NCBI RefSeq assembly: GCF_900104035.1
Contig: NZ_FNIT01000008.1
Location: 140,082 to 204,081 of the forward strand
Direction: 5' to 3'
DNA length: 64,000 nucleotides
From: Aureimonas jatrophae
GTDB lineage: Bacteria > Pseudomonadota > Alphaproteobacteria > Rhizobiales > Rhizobiaceae
Position numbers and translations under genes: made by a program. The notes under the pieces were generated by a model that was given only the letters and a program-made list of their open reading frames with translations, did not search any database and was not told the DNA's origin. This document shows, piece after piece, positions 8,850 to 16,927 of this stretch. The stretch's first letter is position 1; each line of letters begins with the position of its first letter.

Positions 8850-10738
8850 ACGGCCGGCAGACCTTCCGGTCTCATCCTGGCCTGTGTGGCCAGACGGATC
8901 GGCGCGTTGGCGGCGCCCAGGCCCTTGTACCCACGGCGCTCGACGATCTCGAAGAAGAAGCCGCCGGGCAGAGCGTCGAGATAGAGCTGGAAATAGGCGC
9001 CCTCGTCGTCGCGGTCGTAGAGAATGCCGTATTCGCGCAGGGCCGCCATCGTCTCGTCGGCAAGGTCGAAGCGGGCCTCGAGGTCGTCGTAGTAGTTCTG
9101 GGGAATGGCCAGGAGCGGCATGCCGTTTGTCTTGAGGGCCGCGGCGGTGGCGAGGATGTCGCTGGTGGCAAAGGCGACGTGCTGGACCCCGGGGCCGACG
9201 AACTGGCGCACGAAGCGCGCCGACTGGGTGCGCGAGGACTGCGAGGCGTTGAGCACGATGCGCAAACTGCGATCGGCATTCTCGATCACATGGCTGCGCA
9301 CGAGGCCGCCCGGGTCGGCCACCTCGACGCCGGGCAAAGGCTCGAGGTCGAAGATCGAGCGGTAGAAGAGCGTCCAGGACAGGATATCCTCGGTTCGCAC
9401 GGTCTGCGCGAGGTGGTCGACCCGTTCGAGCCTGATGCCATCATGGGTGTTCCAGCCGGGGTGCAACTGAAAGTCGCGTTCCCATTGCCGGTCCCGAGCC
9501 TCGCCCTCCGGCACGAGGTAGAGAAGGCTGCCCCCCACACCCGCCAGCGCGCCGAGCGCCAGCTCGCCCGCCCCGACCGGAGGGCGGACGACGTCGGCGA
9601 CGAGACCCTTGGCGCGTGTTTCGGCCGCGTCCGTATCGGCCATCGCCAAGCCGATCGCGCACAGGCTCGTGCCGTGCAGGACATAGGAGGAGTGGGCGAG
9701 CCCTTCCGTTTCGCGGTTGATCACGATGCGAAGGGCTCCTTGCGCGTAGAGCTCGACCTCTTTGGTGCGATGCCGGCCCGCATGCTGGAAGCCCAGCCCC
9801 TCGATCAGGGTCGACAGGGCGGGTGCCGAGGCGGCGTCGGTCGCGAACTCCAGGAACGAGACGCCCGTCGTGGGGGCGGGCGGGGGGAGAGGCTGCCGCT
9901 CGGATGGCCCCTTCACCGCGCGTCCCTCGCGCTTCAACCGGTCCATCGTGAAGATCAGCGAGCGACGCCCGTCCACCGCTGTCTGACGTGCGGAACCTGC
10001 GCGGAACTCGTCGTTGAAGATTTCCAGCGAGTAGTAGCCCTCGTAGCCCGTCGCCTCGACGGCGGCCATGAAGTCGGCGACGGCCAGATCGCCTTGACCC
10101 AGCATGGCGCGATAATGCCGGCTCCAGGAGAGGGGGTCGAGGTCGAGCTTCGGCGCGTCGGCCATCTGGACGATCGCGATCTTGTCGCGCGGAATGGAGC
10201 AGATCGTGGTGGGATCGATGCCGCGCGCCAGCGTGTGGAAGGAGTCGAGAATGAGCCCGACCGCCGGATGATCGGCCCGGCGCACGATCTCCCAGGCGTC
10301 GCGGTGGTCGTGGACGAAACGGCCCCAGGCCAGCGCCTCGTAGCCGACGCGAACGCCCATCGAGCGAGCCAGATCGCCGAGTTGTCGCAGATCGTCGGCC
10401 GCTCGGTCGATGCCTCCCTGCGCCAGCGGCGACACGCTCGAGCAGATCAGGATGAGGTCGGTGCCGAGCTCGTTCATCGTGTCGAACTTGCGCCGCGCGC
10501 GCTCGAAGGCACGAGACCGCTGGGGCTCGGGCAGACCCTCGAAGTCGCGAAAGGGCTGGAACAACGAGATCTCCAATCCCGCGTCGCGCACCATGCGCCC
10601 GACGTCCCGCGCGCTCCGGTCGAACGCCAGGAAGTCGTTCTCGAAGATCTCCACCGCACCAAAGCCGGCCGCCGCAATGGCCGTAAGCTTCTCGGACAGA
10701 TCGCCCGACAGGGATACCGTCGCTATCGAGGTCTTCAT
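8846..10738 (-). CDS. quiC: 3-dehydroshikimate dehydratase with C-terminal hydroxyphenylpyruvate-dioxygenase-like domain (QuiC1-type)
   Basis: This 630-residue two-domain enzyme converts 3-dehydroshikimate to protocatechuate in quinate/shikimate catabolism. Residues 1 to about 270 form a xylose-isomerase-like TIM barrel. Its four metal ligands are visible as Glu134 (GYEALAWG), Asp165 (LILDSFH), Gln191 (IVQMAD) and Glu239 (YSLEIF), the same positions I recall for Pseudomonas putida QuiC1. From about residue 300 there is a VOC/HPPD-like domain with His in RVDHLAQTV and GVQHVAFAT and Glu in FFFEIVERRG. A GGGAGA ribosome-binding site precedes the ATG. It is the last gene of the operon that starts with the TRAP transporter. 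Protocatechuate ring-cleavage genes are not in the window. Confidence 0.93.
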   Translation of the reverse strand: MKTSIATVSLSGDLSEKLTAIAAAGFGAVEIFENDFLAFDRSARDVGRMVRDAGLEISLFQPFRDFEGLPEPQRSRAFERARRKFDTMNELGTDLILICSSVSPLAQGGIDRAADDLRQLGDLARSMGVRVGYEALAWGRFVHDHRDAWEIVRRADHPAVGLILDSFHTLARGIDPTTICSIPRDKIAIVQMADAPKLDLDPLSWSRHYRAMLGQGDLAVADFMAAVEATGYEGYYSLEIFNDEFRAGSARQTAVDGRRSLIFTMDRLKREGRAVKGPSERQPLPPPAPTTGVSFLEFATDAASAPALSTLIEGLGFQHAGRHRTKEVELYAQGALRIVINRETEGLAHSSYVLHGTSLCAIGLAMADTDAAETRAKGLVADVVRPPVGAGELALGALAGVGGSLLYLVPEGEARDRQWERDFQLHPGWNTHDGIRLERVDHLAQTVRTEDILSWTLFYRSIFDLEPLPGVEVADPGGLVRSHVIENADRSLRIVLNASQSSRTQSARFVRQFVGPGVQHVAFATSDILATAAALKTNGMPLLAIPQNYYDDLEARFDLADETMAALREYGILYDRDDEGAYFQLYLDALPGGFFFEIVERRGYKGLGAANAPIRLATQARMRPEGLPAV

Positions 10739-10786
10739 GGGGTGGTCTCCCGCCGGATCGGGTCGACGACGCTGCGCCGCATCAGG

Positions 10787-11617
10787 TCACACGAGAGCCA
10801 GGACACGGCTCGGACCGCCGGTCCCCCCGCGCACCTTGGGACCGGCGACCACGAGCATGGCGCCTGATGCGGGAAGGTCGTCCAGCCCGGCGATCGCCTC
10901 GACGCCCCAACGTCCGCTTCCGAGCCAGGCGTAATGGACCGGGAACGCGCCCGACGAGGCGAGGCCCGTATCGAGCGATAGCGTGTCGACCGCGATTCCC
11001 TTCACGTCGCGCTCGCGCAGGAGGAAGTCCGCCGCCTCGATGTGGAAGCCCGGCGTATGGTTGCGCCCGTCGGCGTCGCGGCCGGTGAAGCGGGGCTCGT
11101 CGAGCAGCGCGTGCCAGCCGGAGTTCATCGCGACGCAGCAACCATCCGGCAGGCGACCGTATCGCGCTTCCCAGCGGGCGATGTCGTCCGGCGTCAGGCT
11201 GGTGTCAGGATTTGCCGCCGCGCGCTCGCGGATATCGATGACCGCGAGCGGGACCACGAGGTCCGCGATCGGGATGAGGTCGACGCTCAGGCCGTCCTGC
11301 GAGAAATGGAGCGGCGCATCCATGTGGGTGCCGGTATGCTCCATCAGCGTCCAGCGATGCAGGTTCACCTTGTCCTTGTCCCAGGTGACCGGCTTCTCCA
11401 CCGTGAACCACCGCTCGCCGCTGAAGGTCGGGAAACCCTCGAACAGCGTGTGCGTGAGGTCGTGAACCGTGCTGAAGCGGTGTTCGGCCGCCGGAACGGG
11501 GGCCGCGAGCGAGGCGGAGGGCAAGGCCATGGCCGCACCCAGAGCAAAGCCGCTCCGCAGGACACCCCGGCGCGTGGCCTGGGCGCAGATCGAATGAAGG
11601 CATCCCGGAGGGCACAT
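10787..11617 (-). CDS. Cyclase-family metal hydrolase (kynurenine formamidase-like), probably exported
   Basis: The 276-residue protein has the PF04199 metal-binding signature HTGTHMDAPLHF, plus HDLTHTLFEGFPTF upstream and the IAVDTLSLD segment later. The N-terminus has a twin-arginine motif (TRRGVLRSG, Arg16-Arg17) followed by a hydrophobic stretch and an Ala-rich cleavage region, so folded export through Tat is likely. Family members hydrolyse amides, lactones or similar bonds. It sits between aroE and quiC in the quinate/shikimate operon, 27 bp after the aroE stop side. A periplasmic step acting on quinate or shikimate derivatives before TRAP uptake is an inference. No specific substrate can be read. 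Confidence 0.82.
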   Translation of the reverse strand: MCPPGCLHSICAQATRRGVLRSGFALGAAMALPSASLAAPVPAAEHRFSTVHDLTHTLFEGFPTFSGERWFTVEKPVTWDKDKVNLHRWTLMEHTGTHMDAPLHFSQDGLSVDLIPIADLVVPLAVIDIRERAAANPDTSLTPDDIARWEARYGRLPDGCCVAMNSGWHALLDEPRFTGRDADGRNHTPGFHIEAADFLLRERDVKGIAVDTLSLDTGLASSGAFPVHYAWLGSGRWGVEAIAGLDDLPASGAMLVVAGPKVRGGTGGPSRVLALV

Positions 11618-11644
11618 GTCTGCAGTCTCCCTAAGTGCGTGGAT

Positions 11645-12502
11645 TCAGCGCGTTATGGTTTCGAAATGGGCCAGCATCCGCTCCGTGTCGGGCCTGATCC
11701 CGGTGAACAGTTCGAAGGCGCCGGCCGCCTGGAACACGGCCATGCCACCCCCATCCACGGTGCGGCAGCCGCGCGCGCGCGCCAGGCGCAGAAGCTCGGT
11801 CTCGAGCGGGAAGTAGACGATCTCCGCCACGAAGTGCCGCGGTGCGATCAGCCTGGCGTCGAGCGGAAGGCCCGGATGGGCTGCGGTCCCCGTCGGGGTC
11901 GCGTGCACGAGGCCGTCTGCCTCGGACAGGGCGCCCTCAAGGTCATCGCCGACCTCGATGCGTCGGCCGGCAAAGGAGCGCGTCAGCCGCCGGGCCAGTT
12001 CGCCCGCCTTGTCCCGTTCGCGATCAAACAGCGAGAGGCGCTGCGTGCCGAGTTGCAGCAGCGCATGCGCGACGGCTGCCCCGGCGCCGCCCGCCCCGAG
12101 CTGCACGACGTGATCCAGGGTCGCGCCACTTAGCCTCCTGCGGAAGGCGTCTCGAAACCCCGAGCAGTCGGTGTTGTGTCCGATCCGCCGGCCCTCGCGC
12201 AGCACCACCGTATTGACGGCACCGAGCGCTTCCGCCTCCGGCGACAGGGCGTCGAGGTGAGGGATCACGGCCTGCTTGACGGGATGCGTGACGTTGACGC
12301 CTGCAAAGCCTTCCGCGGCCGCCTGATGCAGGAGCGAGGGCAGGGCGTCCGGGCCCCCTCGTTCGTCGAGGTCGAGCAGTCTGTAGCGCAGGTCGAGGCC
12401 GTTCGCGCGGCCCTCGGCCTCGTGCAGTGCCGGCGAGCGCGACAGCTGAATGCCGCTGCCGATCAGGCCGACCTGGAGCGTGCGCTGGGCGACGTCGAGC
12501 AT
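11645..12502 (-). CDS. aroE: Shikimate/quinate dehydrogenase (AroE family), likely catabolic
   Basis: The 285-residue protein has all AroE landmarks: the SRSPALHE substrate-binding serines, GVNVTHPVKQ with catalytic Lys76, GAVNTVV, NTDCSGF with Asp112, and the nucleotide-binding loop GAGGAGAAVAHALL. These enzymes interconvert shikimate (or quinate) and the 3-dehydro compound with NAD(P). Its place between a TRAP importer and a dehydroshikimate dehydratase points to catabolic use rather than aromatic amino acid synthesis, so a second biosynthetic aroE would be expected elsewhere in the genome. Quinate versus shikimate preference cannot be decided from the visible residues. Confidence 0.9.
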   Translation of the reverse strand: MLDVAQRTLQVGLIGSGIQLSRSPALHEAEGRANGLDLRYRLLDLDERGGPDALPSLLHQAAAEGFAGVNVTHPVKQAVIPHLDALSPEAEALGAVNTVVLREGRRIGHNTDCSGFRDAFRRRLSGATLDHVVQLGAGGAGAAVAHALLQLGTQRLSLFDRERDKAGELARRLTRSFAGRRIEVGDDLEGALSEADGLVHATPTGTAAHPGLPLDARLIAPRHFVAEIVYFPLETELLRLARARGCRTVDGGGMAVFQAAGAFELFTGIRPDTERMLAHFETITR

Positions 12503-12530
12503 GGGAAGGCTGCCTTTCCAGACGAGAGGG

Positions 12531-12556
12531 GCGGCGCGCCGGTTGGGGCGCGCCGC
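12531..12556 (-). other. GC-rich hairpin between dctP and aroE
   Basis: GCGGCGCGCC (12531-12540) and GGCGCGCCGC (12547-12556) form a perfect 10-bp stem with a six-base loop, 20 bp after the dctP stop. There is no T-run, so it is more likely a partial terminator or mRNA-stabilising stem that allows more binding protein than downstream enzymes to be made. Confidence 0.55.
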
Positions 12557-12575
12557 GAACGGAACCGGCGACGGG

Positions 12576-13586
12576 TTACTGGCCGCCGCGCAGCGTCTTG
12601 AGCTGGTTCATGACGGCATCCACGGTCTCGGCGCCGATCTGGTCGCGAAACTCCGCGACCACGGGCTCGACCGCATCGCGGAAACCCTGGAGCTGCTCGG
12701 GCGACAGTTCCACGACCTCCATGCCGCTCTTGCGGATCTCGGCCAGGAAGCCGTCGCTGGCGTCGCGCGAGACCTGGCGCTGGTAGTCCCGCGCCTCGGT
12801 GGCCGCGGCCTGGAGCAACGCCTGCTCGTCGGCGTCGAGACGGTCCCAGAACGCCTTCGAGACGATCACGATCTGCGGATTGTACTGGTGCCCGGTCAGG
12901 GTCAGGTACTTCTGGACCTCGGTGAACTTGGCGTTCACAATGTTGGCGAGCGGGTTCTCCTGCCCGTCCACGGTGCCTGTTTCCAGGGCGCTGTAGAGTT
13001 CGGGGTAGGGCAGGGGCACGGCGTTGGCACCGAGCGTGTTGAACGTCGAGACGGGAACCGCCGACTGCACGACGCGGATCTTCAGACCGCGCACGTCCTC
13101 GACGGTGTTCACCGGCCGGCGCTCGTTGGTGAGATGGCGGAAGCCGAGCTCCCAGAAGCCGAGGCCGACAAGGCGCTGCGCCGGCAGGCGTTCCATGAGC
13201 TGCGTGCCGATCGGGCCGTCCATCACCGCGTCCGCTTCCTGAGGCGTGGCGAACAGGAAGGGCAGATCAACGACGCCGAACTCCTTCACCGTGCCCGACA
13301 GGATGCCCGCGTTCATGACGCTCATCTCGACCGTGCCGCCCTGGACGCTGGCCAGTGTCTGGACGTCGCCGCCGAGCGTGCCGCCTGGAAACAGCTTCAC
13401 GGTGATCTTGCCGCCGCTTCGCTGCGACACGAGCTCGGCGAACCGCTCCATGCCTGTGACCTGCGGATGGCCCTTGGAGTTGGCGGCGGCGAACTTGATG
13501 GTCCGCTCCTGGATCTCGGCCAGGGCCGGCGAACCGAGAAGCGTGACCAGCGATACCGCTCCGGCCAGAAGGGGTGCGAGCTTCAT
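12576..13586 (-). CDS. dctP: TRAP transporter substrate-binding protein, DctP family
   Basis: The 336-residue protein has a signal peptide (MKLAPLLAGAVSLVTLLGSPALA) and the DctP-family body: FAAANSKGHPQ, KLFPGGTLGGDVQ, the GLKIRVVQS segment with the conserved carboxylate-binding Arg, and GTVDGQENPLANI. The ATG at 13586 has a GGGAGGAT ribosome-binding site, whereas the frame's upstream extension is basic and lacks one. It binds an organic acid in the periplasm and delivers it to DctQM. The catabolic genes downstream suggest quinate, shikimate or dehydroshikimate as the ligand. Confidence 0.92.
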   Translation of the reverse strand: MKLAPLLAGAVSLVTLLGSPALAEIQERTIKFAAANSKGHPQVTGMERFAELVSQRSGGKITVKLFPGGTLGGDVQTLASVQGGTVEMSVMNAGILSGTVKEFGVVDLPFLFATPQEADAVMDGPIGTQLMERLPAQRLVGLGFWELGFRHLTNERRPVNTVEDVRGLKIRVVQSAVPVSTFNTLGANAVPLPYPELYSALETGTVDGQENPLANIVNAKFTEVQKYLTLTGHQYNPQIVIVSKAFWDRLDADEQALLQAAATEARDYQRQVSRDASDGFLAEIRKSGMEVVELSPEQLQGFRDAVEPVVAEFRDQIGAETVDAVMNQLKTLRGGQ

Positions 13587-13667
13587 GAAGATCCTCCCGA
13601 ATGGCGCTGTCTGGCGCCGGTTTGCCCGTTTGGGCGTTTGAGACATGGAACAAGGGACGCGGCGCGC

Positions 13668-14951
13668 TCAGCGAGCCGAGAAGAAGGCTGCGGGCACGGT
13701 GACGAGCGCTGGAAACAGAACCAGAAGCAGCAGGACCGCGAGCTGGGCCAGCATGAAGGGCCAGACCCCGCGGATCAGGCGCTCCATGGAGATGCGTCCC
13801 ACGCCGCAGACGACATTGAGCACGGTGCCGACCGGGGGCGTGACGAGGCCGATCGAGTTGTTGATGATGAAGAGCACCCCGAAGTAGACCGGGTCGATGC
13901 CCGCCTGCTTGATTACGGGCATGAGCACGGGCGTCAGGATCAGGATGGTGGGCGTCATGTCCATCGCGGTGCCCACCGCCACGATCAGCACCATGATGGC
14001 CAGAAGCAGCAGCGTCTGGTTGCCCATCAGCGGTTCCAAGAGGGCGACCATCGCTCCCGGCAGGTCCGCGATCGTGATCAGCCAGGCCGATACGCTGGCC
14101 GCCGCCACCAGAAACATCACCACCGCCGTGGTCTTGGCCGCCGCCGCGAAGACGTCCACCAGCGCGCCAGCGTCGAGCTCGCGATAGATCACCATGGCGA
14201 CGAACAGCGAATACACGGCCGCCACCACGCCCGCCTCGGTCGGCGTGAAGACGCCGAGCTTCAGGCCGAAGATGATGATCACCGGCAGCAGGAGCGCCCA
14301 GACGCTTTCGCGCAGAGCGCGACCGCGCTCGGCCCATCCGGCGCGCGGCGGCAGCTCGAAGCGCTCGCGCCGGATCACGACGAGCCAGGCGATGCAGAGT
14401 GCGGCCCCGATCATGAGGCCGGGCGCGATGCCGGCCAGGAACAGTTTGGTGATCGACACCCCGCCCACCACGCCGAACAAGATGAAGCCGATCGAGGGCG
14501 GGATGATCGGGCCGATGATCGCGGATGCCGCGATCAGGCCGCCCGAGCGCGCCGGATCGTGGCCTGACTTGATCATCATCGGCATGAGAAGGGCGGCCAG
14601 CGCCGCGGCATCCGCCACGGCCGAGCCCGAAAGGCTGGACAGGACGCAGGCCGCCAGAATGCACACGAAGCCCAGTCCACCGCGGCGGTGGCCGACGAGC
14701 GCCACCGCCAGCGCCACGATGCGGCGCGACAGGCCGCCGCGGTTCATCACCTCGCCCGCCAGCATGAAGAAGGGCACTGCGATCAGCGTGAAGCTGTCGG
14801 CACCCTGCAGGAGGGTCTGGGCGACGATCTGACCGTCGAAGAGGTCGAGATGCGCCATGAGCGCCACGCCCGACAGGATCAGGGCGAAGGCGATCGGCAT
14901 GCCGAGCGCCATGGTGCCGAGAAGCGAGCCGAGGAAGACCGCGATCACCAT
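13668..14951 (-). CDS. dctM: TRAP transporter large permease subunit, DctM family
   Basis: The 427-residue, strongly hydrophobic protein has the usual DctM length and motifs: FFMLAGEVMNRGGLSRRIVALA, GPIIPPSIGFILFG, and VGTAMDMTPTILILTPVLMPV, followed by the PPVGTVLNVVCG segment. It forms the sodium-driven transport channel of the tripartite system in the inner membrane with about 12 helices. It lies between dctQ (12 bp gap) and dctP on the minus strand in a probable single operon. It would import the acid bound by DctP. Confidence 0.95.
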   Translation of the reverse strand: MVIAVFLGSLLGTMALGMPIAFALILSGVALMAHLDLFDGQIVAQTLLQGADSFTLIAVPFFMLAGEVMNRGGLSRRIVALAVALVGHRRGGLGFVCILAACVLSSLSGSAVADAAALAALLMPMMIKSGHDPARSGGLIAASAIIGPIIPPSIGFILFGVVGGVSITKLFLAGIAPGLMIGAALCIAWLVVIRRERFELPPRAGWAERGRALRESVWALLLPVIIIFGLKLGVFTPTEAGVVAAVYSLFVAMVIYRELDAGALVDVFAAAAKTTAVVMFLVAAASVSAWLITIADLPGAMVALLEPLMGNQTLLLLAIMVLIVAVGTAMDMTPTILILTPVLMPVIKQAGIDPVYFGVLFIINNSIGLVTPPVGTVLNVVCGVGRISMERLIRGVWPFMLAQLAVLLLLVLFPALVTVPAAFFSAR

Positions 14952-14963
14952 CGACGCGCGACC

Positions 14964-15515
14964 TCAGCGGACCGGTGCGCCATGGCCGCCCTCGGCCAGG
15001 GTCATGGGCTGGTCTTCGGACTCCTGGACCAGCACGACGTGCGAAAGGTCGACGCGTCCGGTCGCGATGCCGATACCCTCAGCGAGGAGGAGGCCGAGCG
15101 CCGTCACCGCGAAGACGAGCGCGGGAACGAGGAACCAGCCGATCGAGATGCCGGTCACGGGCGTCGTGGTGGCCCAGGTCAGCGCCAACTGCCCCCAGAC
15201 TCCCTGGAGAAGAAGCACGCAGGCCAGGAGCATGAGCGCGTATCCCAGAAGCACGGCTGGCCGGGCGAGGGCGGCCGGGAGCATGCGGATCAGGGTGTCG
15301 ATGCCGATATGGGCATGGTCGCGCAGCGCCAGCGCGGCACCCAGAAAGATCAGCCAGACAAAGGCCAGCCGCGACAGCTCTTCCGACGAGGTGATGCCGC
15401 TGTTGAAGCCGTAGCGCAGAACGACGTTGCCAAAGACCAGTATGACCATCGCGGCCAGAAGGCCTGCAATCGCCAGACGCAGAAGAGCGAAGTAAGCCTC
15501 GACGATCCGTCGCAT
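14964..15515 (-). CDS. dctQ: TRAP transporter small permease subunit, DctQ family
   Basis: The 183-residue protein has four predicted transmembrane helices and the DctQ pattern NVVLRYGFNSGITSSEELSRL followed by FVWLIFLGAALALRDHAHIGID. The ATG at 15515 has a GGGAGGA ribosome-binding site and starts with MRRIVEAYF just before the first helix; an open extension of 49 codons upstream would cross the operator region and is rejected. It is the first gene of the operon dctQ-dctM-dctP-aroE-cyclase-quiC, and its promoter region faces the TetR gene. Confidence 0.93.
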   Translation of the reverse strand: MRRIVEAYFALLRLAIAGLLAAMVILVFGNVVLRYGFNSGITSSEELSRLAFVWLIFLGAALALRDHAHIGIDTLIRMLPAALARPAVLLGYALMLLACVLLLQGVWGQLALTWATTTPVTGISIGWFLVPALVFAVTALGLLLAEGIGIATGRVDLSHVVLVQESEDQPMTLAEGGHGAPVR

Positions 15516-15664
15516 GCCGTTGGTCCTCCCATCCCGGCGGACGCGTTGCGTCACGCCCGCGCCCCGGCAGCGATCTTTCGGCTCGTCCATCCGTGATGGT
15601 GCGTGCCGAGTGTGTCGCCTTGCTCCGTGGCTTGTTACGCTCCGTTTTTCGAGCGCTGCCAAAA

Positions 15665-15691
15665 AGTGTACGAACTGGTTCGTTTAGTCAA
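15665..15691 (-). promoter_or_regulatory. Palindromic operator and overlapping promoter of the dctQMP operon
   Basis: ACGAAC-TG-GTTCGT (15670-15683) is a perfect 6+6 inverted repeat typical of TetR-family operators. On the minus strand it lies between a possible -35 TTGACT (complement of 15686-15691) and a possible -10 TACACT (complement of 15665-15670), although the 15-bp spacer is short. A repressor bound here would block dctQ transcription and probably its own gene at 15777. Confidence 0.65.
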
Positions 15692-15776
15692 CGGTGACGG
15701 GACTTGATTGGCGTGGGCCGCCATTCCAAGCATGCTTCGCGCGCAGCGATCGTCGGGCAGGAGAGGAATCAGGGAG

Positions 15777-16520
15777 GTGGAGACGAGCAACCGCAAAGCG
15801 GGTGAACGGGCGGTATCCGCCGACCGCGCCGGTCGCGGACGCGGCACGGCGACGCCTCAGGCAAGCCGAACCCGGATGACCCGAGACGACATCCTTCTGG
15901 TGGCGCGCGAGGAGTTCGCCGCCCATGGCCTGTCGGGCGCGCGCGTCGATGCGATCGCCGAGCGCACCCGCACGTCGAAGCGGATGATCTACTATCACTT
16001 CGGGTCCAAGGAGGGGCTCTACCTAGCCGTCCTAGAACATGCCTATGCCGGTATCCGGGGCGTCGAGGCGGAGTTGAGGCTCGGCGATCTCGACCCCGAG
16101 GAGGCCATGCGTCGCCTCGTCGACTTCACCTTCGACTACGACGAGGCGAACCCCGAGTTCATTCGCCTCGTGACGATCGAGAACATCCACCGGGCGACGC
16201 ACATGCGGCAGTCCGGCACGCTCGGGCAGCTCAACGTCTCGGTGATCGACACGATCGCCGACATCCTGAGGCGGGGACAGCAAAGCGGGGTGTTCCGGCG
16301 CGACGTCGACCCGATCGACCTGCACATGCTGATCTCGTCCTACTGCTTCTTCCGCGTTTCGAACCGGCATACGTTCGGCGCCATCTTCGATCGCGACCTG
16401 GCCGACGGAACCGTTCAAGCCCGCCACAAGCAGTTGCTGCAGGACGCGGTTCTGGCGCTCTTGCGAGAACCGGCTTCGGATCCTTCCGCAGATGATGGGC
16501 GCCACGATCGCACCCCTTAG
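15777..16520 (+). CDS. TetR family transcriptional regulator, probable repressor of the quinate/shikimate operon
   Basis: The 247-residue protein has an N-terminal tail of about 35 residues, then the TetR helix-turn-helix: RDDILLVAREEFAAHGLSGARVDAIAE and RTSKRMIYYHFGSKEGLYLAVLE. The C-terminal ligand domain is all-helical. I chose the GTG at 15777 because AGAGGAAT precedes it at good spacing; an ATG 69 bp upstream lacks such a site. It is divergent from dctQ, with the palindromic operator between them. The effector is probably quinate, shikimate or a downstream intermediate (inference). Confidence 0.88.
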   Translation: METSNRKAGERAVSADRAGRGRGTATPQASRTRMTRDDILLVAREEFAAHGLSGARVDAIAERTRTSKRMIYYHFGSKEGLYLAVLEHAYAGIRGVEAELRLGDLDPEEAMRRLVDFTFDYDEANPEFIRLVTIENIHRATHMRQSGTLGQLNVSVIDTIADILRRGQQSGVFRRDVDPIDLHMLISSYCFFRVSNRHTFGAIFDRDLADGTVQARHKQLLQDAVLALLREPASDPSADDGRHDRTP

Positions 16521-16787
16521 GTCGGCCCGCACAGGGCGGTGGCCGGGAGCGCAAGGCGCGAGAAGGTGACGATGGGCAACTTCCGCCGGGGAGCCGCCCC
16601 ATCGTTCGAGGCGCGATGGGATCATGACGCACGGCGAGGTTTCCGAGATCCTGCAACTCGTCGTCTGTCGGGAACGGCCAGTACCGCCGGCCAACGGACG
16701 ACGTCGCGGTCGGACGATCCGGAAGAGGCTCGCTCACCGGCTCGGGCTCGATGCGCACGTATCTGGAATGCCACGGGCGACGATCGG

Positions 16788-16803
16788 CAGCCTAATTTTA
16801 CCC
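16788..16803 (+). promoter_or_regulatory. Shared element CAGC-N3-ATTTTACCC upstream of the first GH4 gene
   Basis: CAGC (16788-16791), three variable bases and ATTTTACCC (16795-16803) recur at 19263-19278, 125 and 147 bp before the two GH4 start codons. It is AT-rich within GC-rich DNA and is the best visible candidate for the AraC-type activator's site. The rest of the 407-bp gap at 16521-16927 shows no gene. Confidence 0.55.
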
Positions 16804-16927
16804 GTTTAGGCATGAAATCCCCGCTAGGTTCCTTTGTGCGGGCTCCGTTAGGGTGCCGGGATCCAACATAAAAACGCCGGTACCGGGAAAGCCGGAGCGA
16901 ACCGGACCGCAGAGGGCGATCGGATCC

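Noticed and set aside
7982..10867. Long plus-strand frame opposite quiC and through the HxlR gene
   Set aside because: quiC has all four metal ligands on the minus strand, and the plus-strand translation is unrelated to any family.
12450..14567. Long plus-strand open frame across aroE, dctP and dctM
   Set aside because: The translation is His/Asp/Arg-rich with no family pattern, while the minus strand encodes intact TRAP proteins.
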